Shown: in pieces, positions 11,210-23,347 of the stretch
Numbering within the stretch: position 1 is the stretch's first letter
Layout: the number at the start of each line of letters is the position of its first letter
From: Portulaca oleracea
Taxonomy: Eukaryota > Streptophyta > Magnoliopsida > Caryophyllales > Portulacaceae
Direction of reading: 5' to 3'
Length of the DNA: 64,000 bases
Assembly (NCBI GenBank): GCA_029582165.1
Contig: CM055889.1
Span: 16,648,341 to 16,712,340 of the forward strand
The notes under the pieces: generated by a model
What the model was told of the DNA's origin: nothing
Database searches by the model: none
Seen by the model: the letters and a program-made list of their open reading frames with translations, nothing else
Program-made: the position numbers and the translations under genes

Positions 11210-12503
11210 ATCTAATTTGATAAATTCTGATTAAATACTTAAAATTTACTTTTGACATTTAAACTATCAATCAAATCAATCGATATTAAGCTTTTGAATT
11301 AGATAAATGTTAATATTCAGGTGGATAAAAATTACTAGCAAGAAAATTTTTCAAGAATATTATTTTGCATTGACTTTAAAGAAAGAAAATACTTTTATTA
11401 CAACAGTAAAATACGTGATCTCCTTATCTTTAACCATTATAAAAGGGAGAGTTTTGTTGTGTTTTGCTGCATGTTTAGTAACTTGTGTTCACACATAAAT
11501 TTACAATTTTATCTTTGAATATAACAGTCAATCAACACATAGGAAATCACCCGTATTATCTGCAATTTGTCTGCTTTGTAAGAATTTATTTTCACACACA
11601 TATTTACCTTGTTGCCCCCGAGTATAAATATCAAATTAAATTTAAGTTACTAAACTTGTCAACTCGGACGGGCGGGTTAAACATAGGTCATATGTAAATA
11701 CGGTCTAGTGTATTTTCAATTCAGGAAAATATGGATTAGATGTTATTTGATAGTAAAATTTTCTTTTGAGAGGGCAAATGAAACTAGTTTCATGTAAATA
11801 TCTTTTGACACAATTATTATACTTGTACAATGAAAATGCCAGAAGTCTGACATATGACAATTCTAAAAGCATTATATGTTAGTATGAAAACTAAATTATT
11901 GTATATTGTGTTTGAAAAATAAATGTAATATTATGCATAAATTATAAAATATTATATTATTGTTTGTATTATTATTACTAGCAAATGCCCGGGCGTTGCC
12001 CCGAACAAAATAAATAAATACCCGAGCGTTCATATATCAATACATTAAAAAAAATATTAGAGCATTGCTTGGTACGAATATGTTGATACATTAAGATGAA
12101 ATTCAAAAGACTTAACTAAGGAGAAGCAATTGTTTGATCAAGAAAACAAAACTACAATAAAAATATAAGTTCAATAATAGTTAAGATGTGGACAAATAAA
12201 AAAAAACAATCGTTAAGATAAAAGGGAATATTAGAAATGAGATGCCAAATGAATGGAGAACGTTATATGTGGTAAAAATGCTGGAAAATCACAATAAGAT
12301 TAAGAAATACCAACATGCGAAATTAAATGCATGGATGCCGTCAGAGAATTTATAGCACTAATGACAATTCTGATGCTTCGACATATAACTTCTTTCCAAT
12401 TAACTGATGTGATTAACTCAATCAAAGGTTATATTGACCATTAAAATGAGATTTACGGACAAAAACCCATGATTGTTGTACGTACTCGGGTAATATGGCA
12501 CAT
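11210..12503. other. AT-rich intergenic DNA; possible transposon end near 11,985
   Basis: No gene is supported. Around 11,980-12,030 the sequence ACTAGCAAATGCCCGGGCGT, followed by tgccccg, resembles the terminus of an unclassified plant non-autonomous element. I cannot find its other end. Confidence 0.35.
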
Positions 12504-12536
12504 AATGTACATAGTGCTTCTTGCACTATGTACATT
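12504..12536. repeat. Perfect 14-bp inverted repeat with 5-base loop
   Basis: AATGTACATAGTGC is followed by TTCTT and then its exact complement. The palindrome abuts the truncated Mutator-like MITE copy and a 37-bp direct duplication of attacaagacattggttgg. It looks like a rearrangement scar. Confidence 0.8.
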
Positions 12537-12903
12537 ACAAGACATTGGTTGGTTGTATTTCACTAACCAACATTACAAGACATTGGTTGGTTGTATTTCA
12601 TGTCAGTACGAAGACCGGTTTACCACCCCGTTAGTCACTGTGTTAGGGCCGATTTTTTTTTAACGTGGGTTAGTGAGAAAAACAGAAGGGTTAATGGGGT
12701 TATTGGGCAAGGGCCGATTATTTTCCCTCCGCCTATCACGTCAGAAATGAGACCAATTAACCAGTCATCACCCCCTTAGTCACTGTTGGTATAATAATCT
12801 CACCTAAGTATAAACGTCAGGGATATTGTTGTCCAATAGTAAAGGTCGGTATATTACAATCCAATAATCCCAAAGGTCAGTATATTGTCATCCAATATCC
12901 CTT
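12537..12903. mobile_element. Truncated copy of the 3,118 Mutator-like MITE family
   Basis: The right half matches the element at 3,118-3,680. Shared blocks include ttagtcactgttggtataat, aaggtcggtatattacaatc and the terminal tccaatatccc. The left inverted repeat is missing. It is replaced by a duplicated 37-bp block and the hairpin at 12,504. Confidence 0.7.
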
Positions 12904-12915
12904 TTTTTGATGGGA

Positions 12916-13680
12916 ACATATGTACTTGCTCTATTTTTTTCATTTGTCTCATAAACTTTTTTAGATATATCTATAATCAATAGTTTCTCAAATATTATTG
13001 TTTTAAAAAATACATTATAGAGTTGAAAAGTTTTTTTGCGACCCCAAAAAATCTATTTTATGACCCAAAAAACCGGGTCCATACATAGATTTGTCGTCTG
13101 AATTTTGATATTGATCATATTGACTAAATATTCGGACATAAATTTTCTCTTTTTTCTATTGTTCAAATCCGATTCTGACCCGAATATTCATCGGAATTGT
13201 CCGACAAAAACGGAGTTTGCACATGAATTTCTCGTCCGAAATTTAACATTGACTGAATTTGACCGTCCGGAATTTAATTAGACCCTAATTTTTGCAACAT
13301 ATGTACTTGCTCTATTTTTTTACTTGTCATTTAACATTTTTAGATACATCTATGACCAATAGTTTCTCAAATAATATTTTTTAAAGAAATACATTATAGA
13401 GTTGGAAAAATTTTTTCCCGATCCGAAAAATCGAAATTGTATGACCCAAAAAAACTCGGGTCGATACATAGATTTGTCATTCGAATTTGATATTGACCGA
13501 ATTGACCAAATAATCGGACATAATTTTTCTCTTTTTTCTATTGTCCGAATCCGTTTCTGACCCGAATCTTTGTCCGAATTGTCCAACAAAAACCTGTTCT
13601 GCACATGAATTTCTCATGCAAATTTCGACATTGACTGAATTTAACTGACCCGAATTTTATCGGACCCGAACTTTTGCCAG
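12916..13680. repeat. Two tandem ~381-bp repeats
   Basis: acatatgtacttgctctatt occurs at 12,916 and again at 13,297. The two 381-bp units then run in parallel through aatagtttctcaaata, tacattatagagttg, a GACCC/CCGAA-rich stretch and ttgcacatgaatttctc. A third, partial copy of the second half lies at 15,240-15,478. The function is unknown. The CCGAAT/CCGACC-rich segment resembles decayed retroelement sequence, but I cannot identify it. Confidence 0.75.
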
Positions 13681-14669
13681 TGCTAATATATTATATTTTT
13701 TAATAATATTTTTTATTATGATCCTGATGACTTCAATTTTATATTATGAAATATTATATAAAATAAGATATAAATATTAAAAATTTCAACACAAAATTTT
13801 TGTGACAGTTAAATAAAAATAGAGGAATTAATTGTATTGTGTTGTAATTGAAAAAATAGCTAATTGAGTGATTAAGAAACGAATAAAGTCATAATTATAG
13901 GTAATGTATGTGTACGACCACTAACTTCTTAATTTGGAATGGGAAGAAAAATAAAATAAAAAATTTCATGAAGGAAAAAAAAGAAGCTATAAGCGATAAC
14001 TGAATTCTAAAAGGGAAGAGCAATAGTTTTTTCCCCCCAAAAAAATGCATGTATGTATTTAAAAGTCAAAACCCTACAATCAAGAAGATGAGAGTCAAAG
14101 TAATTCTTCTACTATTATAGGTAGAGGTAGATTTTACTCCTCAATTTTTAATTATCATTATAATTTATAAGATGAAAATATATTTTTATATTGGTAATAT
14201 CTACGTAATTTATTGTCTAGCTATAATATAATGTTAATCCCTCAACTTGTTACTATCAATTCTTTTTATATAATTATGTATGTTGTCAATTTTAATTTAA
14301 TTTAATTTTAAAAGTGTCATTTTGGTTTGTTATTATTGAAACAGTATTTAGGGGAGGGGGTATGGGGAGGTAGTGCATGTGATTAGGGTGGGGGAGGGTT
14401 ATTTTAAAAAAAAAAAAGAAAAAAGAAAGAAAGAAATTGGGGGGGGGGGGGAGTTATTTTTTTTTTTGCAAGGAAAGAAAAAAAATGGTCAATATTCCTA
14501 TAATTAAGGATAGATGAGTGAAAGGAATTTTGCAACTATTATAGTAAGATTATCATTCAAAGCAATATATATATATATGATTAATGTAATAAATTTAATG
14601 TACTTTATTTCATCAAACCTATATTATAAATTATAATTTCTCACTCATGCTTTGCACGGACATTATTTA
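13681..14669. other. AT-rich intergenic DNA with a G-rich stretch
   Basis: No gene is supported. The G-runs at 14,351-14,398 and a long G-tract near 14,440-14,452 are the only notable compositional features. Confidence 0.4.
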
Positions 14670-14950
14670 GGCCTTGTTCTTTTTATTTTTTGTTGGTATG
14701 ATACGGAAATGGTGCGGTATGATGAAATTATGGAAAATGCAGTGAGGGATGGAATAATATGGTGAAATTTGTGAAAAGTATGGTTGATGTGGTAGTCAGA
14801 TGAGGAGAGAAAATATGAAAAATAGAGGAGAAAAGTGATGAAATATATTAGTAATGATTGTAGTAAACTGTGGTGTGCTATGGTAAAGTGTAGAAGAATA
14901 TTGAGTTGTATGGTGAGTTGAGATACCGCATCGCATGAAAGAAAAGGGCC
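14670..14950. mobile_element. Tourist-like (PIF/Harbinger) MITE with TTA target duplication
   Basis: The element begins GGCCTTGTTCTTTT and ends AAAGAAAAGGGCC. It is flanked by TTA on both sides (14,667-14,669 and 14,951-14,953). The terminus and the 3-bp TTA duplication are characteristic of Tourist MITEs. The 281-bp interior has no ORF. A related copy lies at 15,776-16,111, sharing a gtggtaaagtgtagaagaat-type block. Confidence 0.75.
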
Positions 14951-14956
14951 TTAGTA

Positions 14957-15219
14957 CTACCCCTGTCCCTTGTTGAGTGTCACCATAACTAACTTTATAA
15001 AGTCCATTGTCCCTAGAAAATTGAGTGAAATAAATTACACTTGGACAAGTATATCCTTTTGACTTAACATAGACTTTTCACATTTTAGTTCTCTTTAAAC
15101 TTCCAACTCATCATTAATAATGGTAACATGTATATTTTAATCATTGAAATTGAAAAATTGACAAAAAAAAGGGGGTAAAGTACTTAGATAATTTGACACT
15201 CATTTAAGGACGGAGGTAG
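14957..15219. mobile_element. Stowaway (Tc1/mariner) MITE with TA target duplication
   Basis: The termini are CTACCCCTGTCCCTTG on the left and the complement of CTACCTCCGTCCTTA on the right, matching the CTCCCTCCGTCC consensus of plant Stowaways. TA flanks both ends (14,955-14,956 and 15,220-15,221). The termini are also followed symmetrically by gagtgtc/gacactc. It lies 4 bp from the TTA duplication of the Tourist copy. Confidence 0.85.
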
Positions 15220-15239
15220 TAATATTAGATTAATATTAT

Positions 15240-15478
15240 ATAGAGCTAACAAAATTTTGTCCGACCCCAAAAATACCAGGTCTGGACATAGATTTTTTGT
15301 TCGAATTTTGATACTGATCGAAATGTCCGAATATTCAGACATAAAAATTTTCTTTTTTCGATTGTTCGAACCTAATTTCGACCTTAATTAAACTTCGTCA
15401 GAATTTTTCGACCCGAAATAAAATTAAATCTGCATATAAATTTCTCATCAGTGAACCCAAATTTTTATCCGCGCTAAT
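15240..15478. repeat. Partial third copy of the 381-bp repeat
   Basis: This segment repeats the second half of the 12,916-13,680 unit, including gaccccaaaaataccaggtc, a gacatagattt block, gttcgaattttgatactgat and aaatttctcatc. It is more diverged than the first two copies are from each other. Confidence 0.6.
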
Positions 15479-15775
15479 ATTATATAAGGGATAGTTTTGT
15501 GGATATTTTCCAGGGGGTTGGTTTGCATCTGCCAGTTGCATGTCGGTTAGATAATGATGTAGTATTGGTATTTGGTAGGGTAGCTGCCCCTTCCCCTTTA
15601 AGTATGTGTGTAGATAAGGAGCCCAACTTGACAGGAATTAACGAAAGAGAGACAGAAAGAAAGCGGGGAAGCCGGAAAGGGGCATCCCAAACTCCATAAA
15701 ACCGCCTAACTTTTATACGAGTGACGACCGAAGATACGTAAGTAACGTAACTTAGCGTAAGGATATACTTTTAAG
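15479..15775. other. Unassigned intergenic segment
   Basis: A 66-codon ORF at 15,499-15,699 has no recognisable domain and no supporting features. I do not call a gene here. Confidence 0.4.
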
Positions 15776-16111
15776 GCCGTCCTTTATGTGGTAGGTTGTG
15801 GTGCAATATTATATTGCACCATACTGTTTAATTTTCCACCACACTTCACCACATCACATCACACTCTAATTATTATTAATATATCTTTTTATTTTTTGTT
15901 CTTCTCACTTTTCTTCTCTACTTTTTCACATTAATATGATAAGTTGTGGTGAAAGTTATGGTAGGTGAGGTAGGTGAATTTGAAATGTAGAGGAAAGAAA
16001 AAAGTAATAAGATATATTAGTAATAATTGTGGTAAAGTGTGGTAAAATATAGAAGAATATTGAGTAGTATAGTGCGCTGTGGCCCCACACTACACCGTAT
16101 AAAATAACATG
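15776..16111. mobile_element. Second Tourist-like MITE copy, decayed termini
   Basis: The left end begins GGCCGTCCTTTATGTGG after TAA. The interior shares attgtggtaaagtgtggtaa and tagaagaatattgagt blocks with the 14,670 copy. The right end (complement GTTCATGTTATTTTATACGG) aligns with the family terminus but has lost the GGCC start. Confidence 0.55.
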
Positions 16112-18005
16112 AACTTATTGTTTGTGAAAATAATATTTCATTATGATTTTTTATATTGATTTTTTGACAATGTTATTATTTATCAATTATAAATTTAGTA
16201 TAAGTTGACTAAATCTTATTATAAATGAAATCTTGATTGAATTTCGTCCGTTATATTTTAAGAACTTTTGTAAATTTTAAAATTATCAATAAAAGTATAA
16301 TTTTGTAAAACTATATGTGGTATTATACCAAAACAAAATATTTTATAGGTGTCTTGCCTTAATATTCATTCATTTTCACTTTTGAAGTAAATTATATTTA
16401 CCGTACCATTCGGCCATAAACACTAAAACTTGACCACCACTGAATTCATCGCCCATAACCAGAAACTCACCGGAAACCACCATTTGGCTGACCAAAAATG
16501 CCAAGATCCTTAATAACCATCCCATAAACACTAAAACTTGACCACTACTATTGTTTTTGCGAGCCAAAACCACTGCCTAACAACCGATTAGGAGATTTAT
16601 GTTTGCTTGAATCTTGGGTAGAGATCTATTTTCGATTCTTCAATTTGAGTGGATTTTTTTTTTATTTTTTATTTTATAGAAAGAGTTGTTCGAAGGTTTG
16701 AGATTGAAATCTAACTGTGGTGCTCCTCTATTTTACTTTTACGTTGTTTCATGCTGATGAGGAGAGTAAGAATATGAGGGGGAGAGAGAGAGTGTCTGGG
16801 GTGTGTGTATGTAGGCGACAGCAGGGATTAAACCAGAAGAAGATGTTGAGGGGGCGATCATTACAATATTTCTATTATATTTTTAAAAAAAATTATAAAA
16901 TATATTTAGACTAAGGGAAGAAAAAAAATGATGCAGTAATAAACTATAAATTGTGTAGTTTATTCACATATAATTCATTAATGTACTACTTTAATCATGC
17001 AAGCATGACACATATTAAATAAATTAATCATTTTTTATTTCAATTCCTTCACTTTAAATAAACAAATTTTAGATTATTGTCAATACACTTAAATCAATAT
17101 ATTACAGGTTCATAAATTGATATTTATTGGTCTGTCATTACTAATTTTAGTTATTATAATTATTTACTACGGTAATATCTATATTTATCAAAGAATTTGA
17201 AAATGAGTAGCGAAAAAAAGGTGGAGTACAGCTAAAATGTAAAATGTTATAAATTATAATGTATATTAATACGTGGCTATTGGTAAAAAAACAAGGGAAT
17301 ATGGAAGCAAGTTCCAAGCGAAAGGCTTTGAACCTCTAACCACTTAGAACCTCTAACCCCTTAGATGTTGTTTTAGGGCTCCACCACTTACTTTACAAAC
17401 TTGATGTGCAAATATACACTCAATATTAATATAATACAGGCCCCTGCTTGCCCGGGCGTAGCTCCGTCTCTGGGCGAGAAAGGTTATAGGATTGAGCATG
17501 AGCCTTGTTTCATGAAGCACGTGCAGAGAAACTTTTTTTTTATTTTGATTATTTCCCACATTTTTGATGTATGGTTCTATCCAAACTTTTGTAAGAATTT
17601 CGGCAAACTCTCCTCCCAATCTTTTTTTTTTTTTTTTTTGGCAATAGAGACTTGTTATAACGGAAAGAAAAAACCAACTCGGCCGGTCATTAAGGAAGGG
17701 CTCTGTTCCTAGCATGTACTGCAAGTGTATTGCTTCCTTAACCCCCGAGTGGGGTAACTTGATAATACAAACATAAGCAAAAGACAGTAATAGAGAGCAA
17801 CACAAGGATAAGACAAACTCTCCTCCCATCAAAATTTTGTAAATTTGTTGATAGGTCCCCACTTCCGTCAAAATTTAATTTGTCAAAATTTTTGAAGTTC
17901 TAGTAATATACTTAAAGATATAATTTCACTTTTGTCTATGAATACTAGAAACATTTAATGACATTACTTAGTATCCCATTACATATCAATTATTGGTATG
18001 GAAAA
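16112..18005. other. AT-rich intergenic DNA, no supported gene
   Basis: A 24-bp direct repeat containing ccataaacactaaaacttga occurs near 16,414 and 16,522. A 172-codon minus-strand ORF at 17,353-17,871 encodes a poly-lysine run from a T-tract and has no domain, so I do not call it a gene. Confidence 0.4.
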
Positions 18006-18376
18006 ACTTATAGTGGTTATCAACCATGACAACCACCACAATGAAAATAATATTTATTCATATATGCGTCAACTTTTATCTGCACCATTCATTTTTTTTT
18101 ATTTAGTACAACATTATAAACTATATTTTATTAATTAAAAAAATTATGAAACTTTTTAAAATTTAAATATCTTAACTCTAAATTTTTGCCTCATAAATAA
18201 GCATATTTTGAAAAATATTTATTTTAAATTTTTTTAAAATAAACTAAAATTTTAAAAAATATATTTCACAATTTATATTAGATAAAAAAGCTAACGGTCG
18301 AGATAAAACTTGACACATGTACGAGTAAGATTTATTTTACTTACAGTGATTGTTATGGTTGACAACCACTATAAGT
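18006..18376. mobile_element. Foldback MITE with 31-bp inverted repeats
   Basis: The left end starts ACTTATAGTGGTTATCAACC (18,006). Its near-complement closes the element at 18,346-18,376. The interior is AT-rich without an ORF. The superfamily is not assignable because no clear TSD is visible. Confidence 0.65.
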
Positions 18377-18707
18377 GCATATTATATGTACAATAGGTTT
18401 GTGGAAACACTTTCTGCTTCCCCATATAATTAATCAGATAGAGTAAATCTTATGACTATATTTGCTCATTTGATGCATGGTTTCAACATATCTTAAAAAT
18501 CATTAGTTGTTAAAATGTTATTCACTTTACCCTGTATTTGTATCATGCATTATGATAGGAAAATCCAAACAAGATCTTTATTTATGCAAGTTAATGCTAT
18601 GAGCTTAAATTTAGTTTGATATCTATTGTAGTAATTAATTAGTCGAATCAAATTAAAATATGATTAAGTTTCCAAGTTGTTTAAAGCTTTTCTATTCCAT
18701 ATTAAAA

Positions 18708-19105
18708 GGATTTCAGACATCAATAATACCAACTTTGAGGGTATGGGACACTTACAATATAGACTATTTTCTTAGTCACTGACAGTATCAATTATCGATC
18801 TATTTGCCATCAACAGTATACCACTGATTTGGTATGGTATTGACTCATGAAACGATAACGTGGCTCCATAATGCGTGACATGTAAGACAGAGCTTGAGTA
18901 GAAAATGTTGACGTAAACACTAATTTGCCTTGTATGTCACACATTACGGAGTCACATCATCTTTCCGATGAGTTAAAACCATAACTTAGTGGTGTATTGT
19001 CAGTGGAAAATAGGTCGATAGTTAGTACTGTCAATGTCTAAAAAAATAGTCTATATTATTAGTATCCAATGCCTCCAAAATGGGCATTATTGACATCCAA
19101 TAATC
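18708..19105. mobile_element. Mutator-like MITE with 10-bp target duplication
   Basis: A 398-bp inverted-repeat element is flanked by identical CATATTAAAA at 18,698-18,707 and 19,106-19,115. Its ends are GGATTTCAGACATC and the complement of GGATTATTGGATGTC, with long subterminal complementarity (tagactattt, taggtcgat blocks). A 9-10-bp TSD with long TIRs is the hallmark of Mutator-like MITEs. It sits about 300 bp past the HHP stop codon. Confidence 0.85.
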
Positions 19106-19408
19106 CATATTAAAATATCAAAATTTATATTTATATCCTCGCATGCCAAGAATTTACTACCAGACTCGTGTATTAGAAAAACAGGGGAACAAATCTTGTA
19201 CTACTGTACTAGTATATGGAAATTTTAACTTTTATATCTCACATCTCACAGAGAACAAAATGTATGTGAACCGTTCAACCACGGAATTTTGTTACATTTC
19301 AGAATTTCATAGACTAATCAATCATGTGTGTTATTTTAACCTGACAATTGTTGCAGTTCCCCACATTTTTGTGTACTAGAAATGACCATAAAAACAGAAA
19401 ATGATGTC

Positions 19409-21955
19409 CTAACAACCTTCCAGGTCTCTCCATTTCAGATACAACAAACCAGCACGATAATGAGTGTAGGCCCCGGCAACGACTAGTATGTGGAACAGTT
19501 GATGACTGTGTCCGGCAATGTCGAATTTTCCAGGCATCCACCTCTCCGGAATCCTGGTGGCATACACAACAGCACCGAGTACATAGAAGGCTCCCATTAA
19601 AGCTTCATACCAAGTCGTGTGCAGTGCTTCCGGTTGGCTCCAGAACAACAACAGTTTGTGCAGGACTGGAAGAATTCCAAACAAGCCCATCCCGGTGAAC
19701 AGCATTGCTCGGATTGTTCGAAATTCTGGCTTCTGGAAGACCGGGAATAAAGAGGCTACAATCGCTCCAATCCCCAGAATGGTTATGGCCCCTAAGTAGA
19801 GATTGCGGAAAAAGGGATCGCACATGAATGAGTAGTAGACTGAAGGATAAACGGATGTTGTGATAAGTGCCGCTATGCCGGCATAGTCTAGCTTGAGCAT
19901 GATGTCTGATAAGCGCTCAGAATGGCAGGACAAAAGGTGGCATATGCTGCTTGCTAACAGGCAGAACATTGCCCCGCCTAAGAAGGCAAAGAATGGCCAA
20001 CGAGTTATTGGCGTCCCAACTCCAGGTGCAATCATGTTAGCCAAGTCCTCTGTCATGCTACGCTGCAATCAGTGTCAAGACGCCGACTCAGAGATTATGA
20101 TTGAAACGATAGAATGGAAATTAGGAGTAATCTAGGTCATCTTTCATTTACGGACCTTTTGCAATGATCTCAAACCAAAACATAATGTTCTAATTTCTAT
20201 ATCAGAGAGGCTGTTTCCATCATGTTCTAAGACCATTGAGCAATTACTACTCCATGAGAAAAGAAAAGACATGATAATGTATTGCATTGCCAGCGCAAAT
20301 GTATAATCATTTATCAAACAGGAACATTCAAGATTAGTTAGTACCCCTTCAGAAGATCTACAAAGCGCTAAACAGAAAATTACCAGAACGCAGACATCAG
20401 TATGGTTGCCACTTAAACGTTCAGGCAGGCAGTTAGAAAGAACCTCCAAAATGTGCCGCTTGGACAGAGAAGGAGGCATATGAATCGAATGTAATGACAT
20501 CTTCAGTTCTTCGCGGAGTTTATACAGATCAGACATGTGTGGAAGGGAAGGCAGGCAGTTTAAAAGATCATCCGGAAGATGCTGAAGTGAATGAAGATCC
20601 ACAACCTTGGGAAGCTTCATTGCAGTGTATATTGTCAAGCAAAGGAAAAGGAAGAATCCGATCAAATGGCTGCATCACAGTACAAACAGCCAAGCATAGG
20701 TCAAAAGAGCTGAATGATCTGAACAAGAAATTCAACAAAAAACAATTAGGATGGTGTGCCGTAACTCCACATCAGCTGAGCCTTGGCAACGTGAACTAAT
20801 AATGTTCCAAATGTGAAATTAACTTCTACCAATCTTTTTGTTAAAGAACATCCACAAAATCTTTTGGACTTTTATAGTCATTAGTCATCAATATTGGCAT
20901 CTTGCCAGATTAAAATCATTCGTCATCTTTGAGCATCTCACATGTTTTTGCTTGAGGACACCAAATAAATAAACACAAGAACATCCACATAGAGCCAACT
21001 GACAGCACGTGACACCGTGTCCTTTCGACCAGCAGTGCAACATCTGCTGCATATAAAGATAATGGGAAAGTTGCACTACAAAGTTAACAAAACCAAAGGT
21101 CATGATTTCAAGAACATTAACTTAGAGTGTTCTCTTACTAATTTCAAAATCCCTATGCATAAGTGCCAAAGGTACTGTGGCTTCACTGCCTCCTCCCCCC
21201 TCCCGCACTAAAACAGAAACAAAAGGAAAAACTCAACAAGACAACTAACAACAATGTCTGTTGGGATGGACCATAACCCGTACGAATCCAACAAATTCTA
21301 CAACCTCATGTACAAGTCACTTTCACTAGAATCACACGGACAACAGCCAACAGGACAAGTAGTTACCAAAAGAAAAATAAGATGATCACAAGGATGAAGA
21401 GGGTACAAAAACCTTTAACCAAAGGAATTACAGGGTTTAAGCTTCAGGAATTCATTCATGCAACTAGGATATGACATGATGCAGATCAAAACCATTTTTC
21501 AGCTTGCTCATTAACCATCTTTATATCAATCAAGGTGACTCAGACAAGGCATCGCCAAGCCACTCAAGCAGGAAGCACGAGATCATATTAAACCCAGAAA
21601 AAACACTCACAGAGGGCATGCATAAATGATCACAACATGACATTATCATTGGAACAAACACATAATGCAAACAAAATCAGGGTCGGGCGTTACGGGGTTC
21701 TTACGTCCAGACATTAAGTGTCTCATTATGAATAGAGAAAATACTGAAAAAAGCCTGCTTTAATGGCCAGTCAGCCCTGTAATGACCTCTGATGTATTCA
21801 TTATCTCTTAGATAAGCAGGCAAAGAGTGATACTCCACCAGCTGATATTTCACCTTCTTCCATAACCTTTTCCCTTTGCTTTCATTAATTGAATATTGCA
21901 CTCTCTGATTCTCCACCTTCTCAATCAGATTTCCCTTTTCTTCTTCAGTTCCCAT
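19409..21955 (-). CDS. HHP4: Heptahelical transmembrane protein, ADIPOR/Hly-III family (HHP4-like), three coding exons
   Basis: Coding exons are 21,955-21,705, 20,669-20,384 and 20,062-19,409. Donors (GTAAGA, GTAATT) and acceptors (both CAG) give a continuous 1,191-base frame, 396 residues plus stop, close to the roughly 385 of Arabidopsis HHP4. The N-terminus carries KRLWKKVKYQLVEYHSLPAY and HNETLNVWT, family hallmarks. Exon 3 holds most of the seven membrane helices, SSICHLLSCHSERL (His221/His226) and GHSHQLFHILVVAG (His366/His370). Those histidines match the metal-binding positions of adiponectin-receptor-type proteins. Plant HHPs are membrane proteins linked to hormone and stress responses; the reaction is not established. 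I chose Met at 21,955 because family members begin MG; an in-frame Met at 22,009 is possible, but a tttcag acceptor-like site separates the two. The whole frame is open, so the gene looks functional. The HHP4 versus HHP5 assignment is from memory of sequence similarity. Confidence 0.93.
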
Positions 21956-23347
21956 TTTCTCCTTATCCCTGAAAGCCAACCCAATTTCAATCGAAAGAAA
22001 ATATGCCAATTTCCAATCAGAGATAGAATCTTTATCAGAAAGAGTAAGAATAAAGAAAACAAAGGAATTGAAATTGAAATCAAATACAGACGGAGGAAGG
22101 CAAGCGGTGAACGAAAACCCTATGGAAAAGTCATCTGAAACTATGATGCCAAAAATGAGACTTCACAATAGAGCTTAGGATTGAATTTTATAGCAAGAAT
22201 TGAAGAGGGTAACAGTCAATAAAGATCAAAACTTTAACTGCAGGAACAAGATGGGTGTTCTTGGCCAACAAAGTAAGGAAGGCCCAGCAGGCAGCAACGA
22301 CAGGGGGCGATCAAGTGGTAGAGGAATAAGAAAGATTGGCGAGGTGGAAAAGGAGATATTTATGTAGGAGATACAGGGAGGTAACACCCATTAGCTCTGA
22401 CTAGTACAGTGTAGGAACTGAAGAAAGGTTGGTGAGTGGGAAAAGGACAGAGACTAAGGGAGTAATACAACGTAGAAACTGGACAGCGTTAAATCAGAAT
22501 CAGATTCCCACTCATTTGGCCATTTCTTTCACAAATAGGAGTACTGTGCATACTTGGCACACACGATGGAGCATGATTGCAAGGTAGTGATCACACACTA
22601 TAGTAGTGAGGATTATGGATAGCTATTCTTGAAAACAAAAGGTTACAATTCTTGAAAACAATAGGCTGAAGAAGAGTATGGTGGAGTTTGCATAGAATAG
22701 AAGAGAAAGTCGTAGGCGGAGGTGGAGGTGCATTAGAAATAAGAACCCTAGCTTATTTTGCTTTGGGCATCCGTATTTTGCGGGCTGCAAAATAATGAAA
22801 GATGCAGGTTCTTGATCCTTGGTAAAGTCGATATCATGATCCGACATATAAAAGTGTCAAGAGAGTGTAAATTCGTGTAGTTTTCGGATGACCCTTTATA
22901 AAAGGGTTGACAGAGAAACCCCATGATTTCTAGTAGTGTTAATTTTACCAAAATAAAAAGTATTGGATAGGAATTCCTCATACCTTCTACTTTGGGTCTT
23001 GTGGCAAGCAAACTGCTGATGCAATCTCCAATGGTCTAAATTCTAAGAAGTCAATACCTGCACTTGATTCTCTCACCCAATCAATACCACATAGTAAATC
23101 CAACATTCCAATTATCAGGTCCGAGTTTCACCCTACTCATTTGAAAAATGACAAGGACAAAGAGCCGAGATATGACCATTTTTCTATTAATGTGAATGAA
23201 AACTTACATGACTCACACCGTTGAGATATTAACTACTGGATTTTGTATTTCTACTATCAAGATGTTTTCATTTAAATGCCTATTCTTGCAAATATTCATT
23301 TCAAAGAAACAATCAAAACTTATACTACAAGGACCAGGTTTGTCAAT
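21956..23347. other. 5' flank of the HHP gene; promoter not pinpointed
   Basis: This is upstream of the minus-strand HHP start. A possible 5' UTR acceptor lies near 21,970, so non-coding leader exons may be further up. On the plus strand, about 22,950-23,224 is open for roughly 85 codons without a Met start and ends at TGA. It contains a polar, Ser/Lys-rich stretch I do not recognise. I cannot support a promoter element. Confidence 0.35.

Noticed and set aside
17440..17500. Possible second copy of the CCCGGGCGT transposon terminus seen at 11,985
   Set aside because: Only about 9 bases are shared and the flanks do not align, so it is not enough for a family call.
17353..17871. 172-codon minus-strand ORF
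   Set aside because: It contains a poly-lysine run from a T-tract, has no recognisable domain, and lies in AT-rich DNA with no splice or regulatory support.
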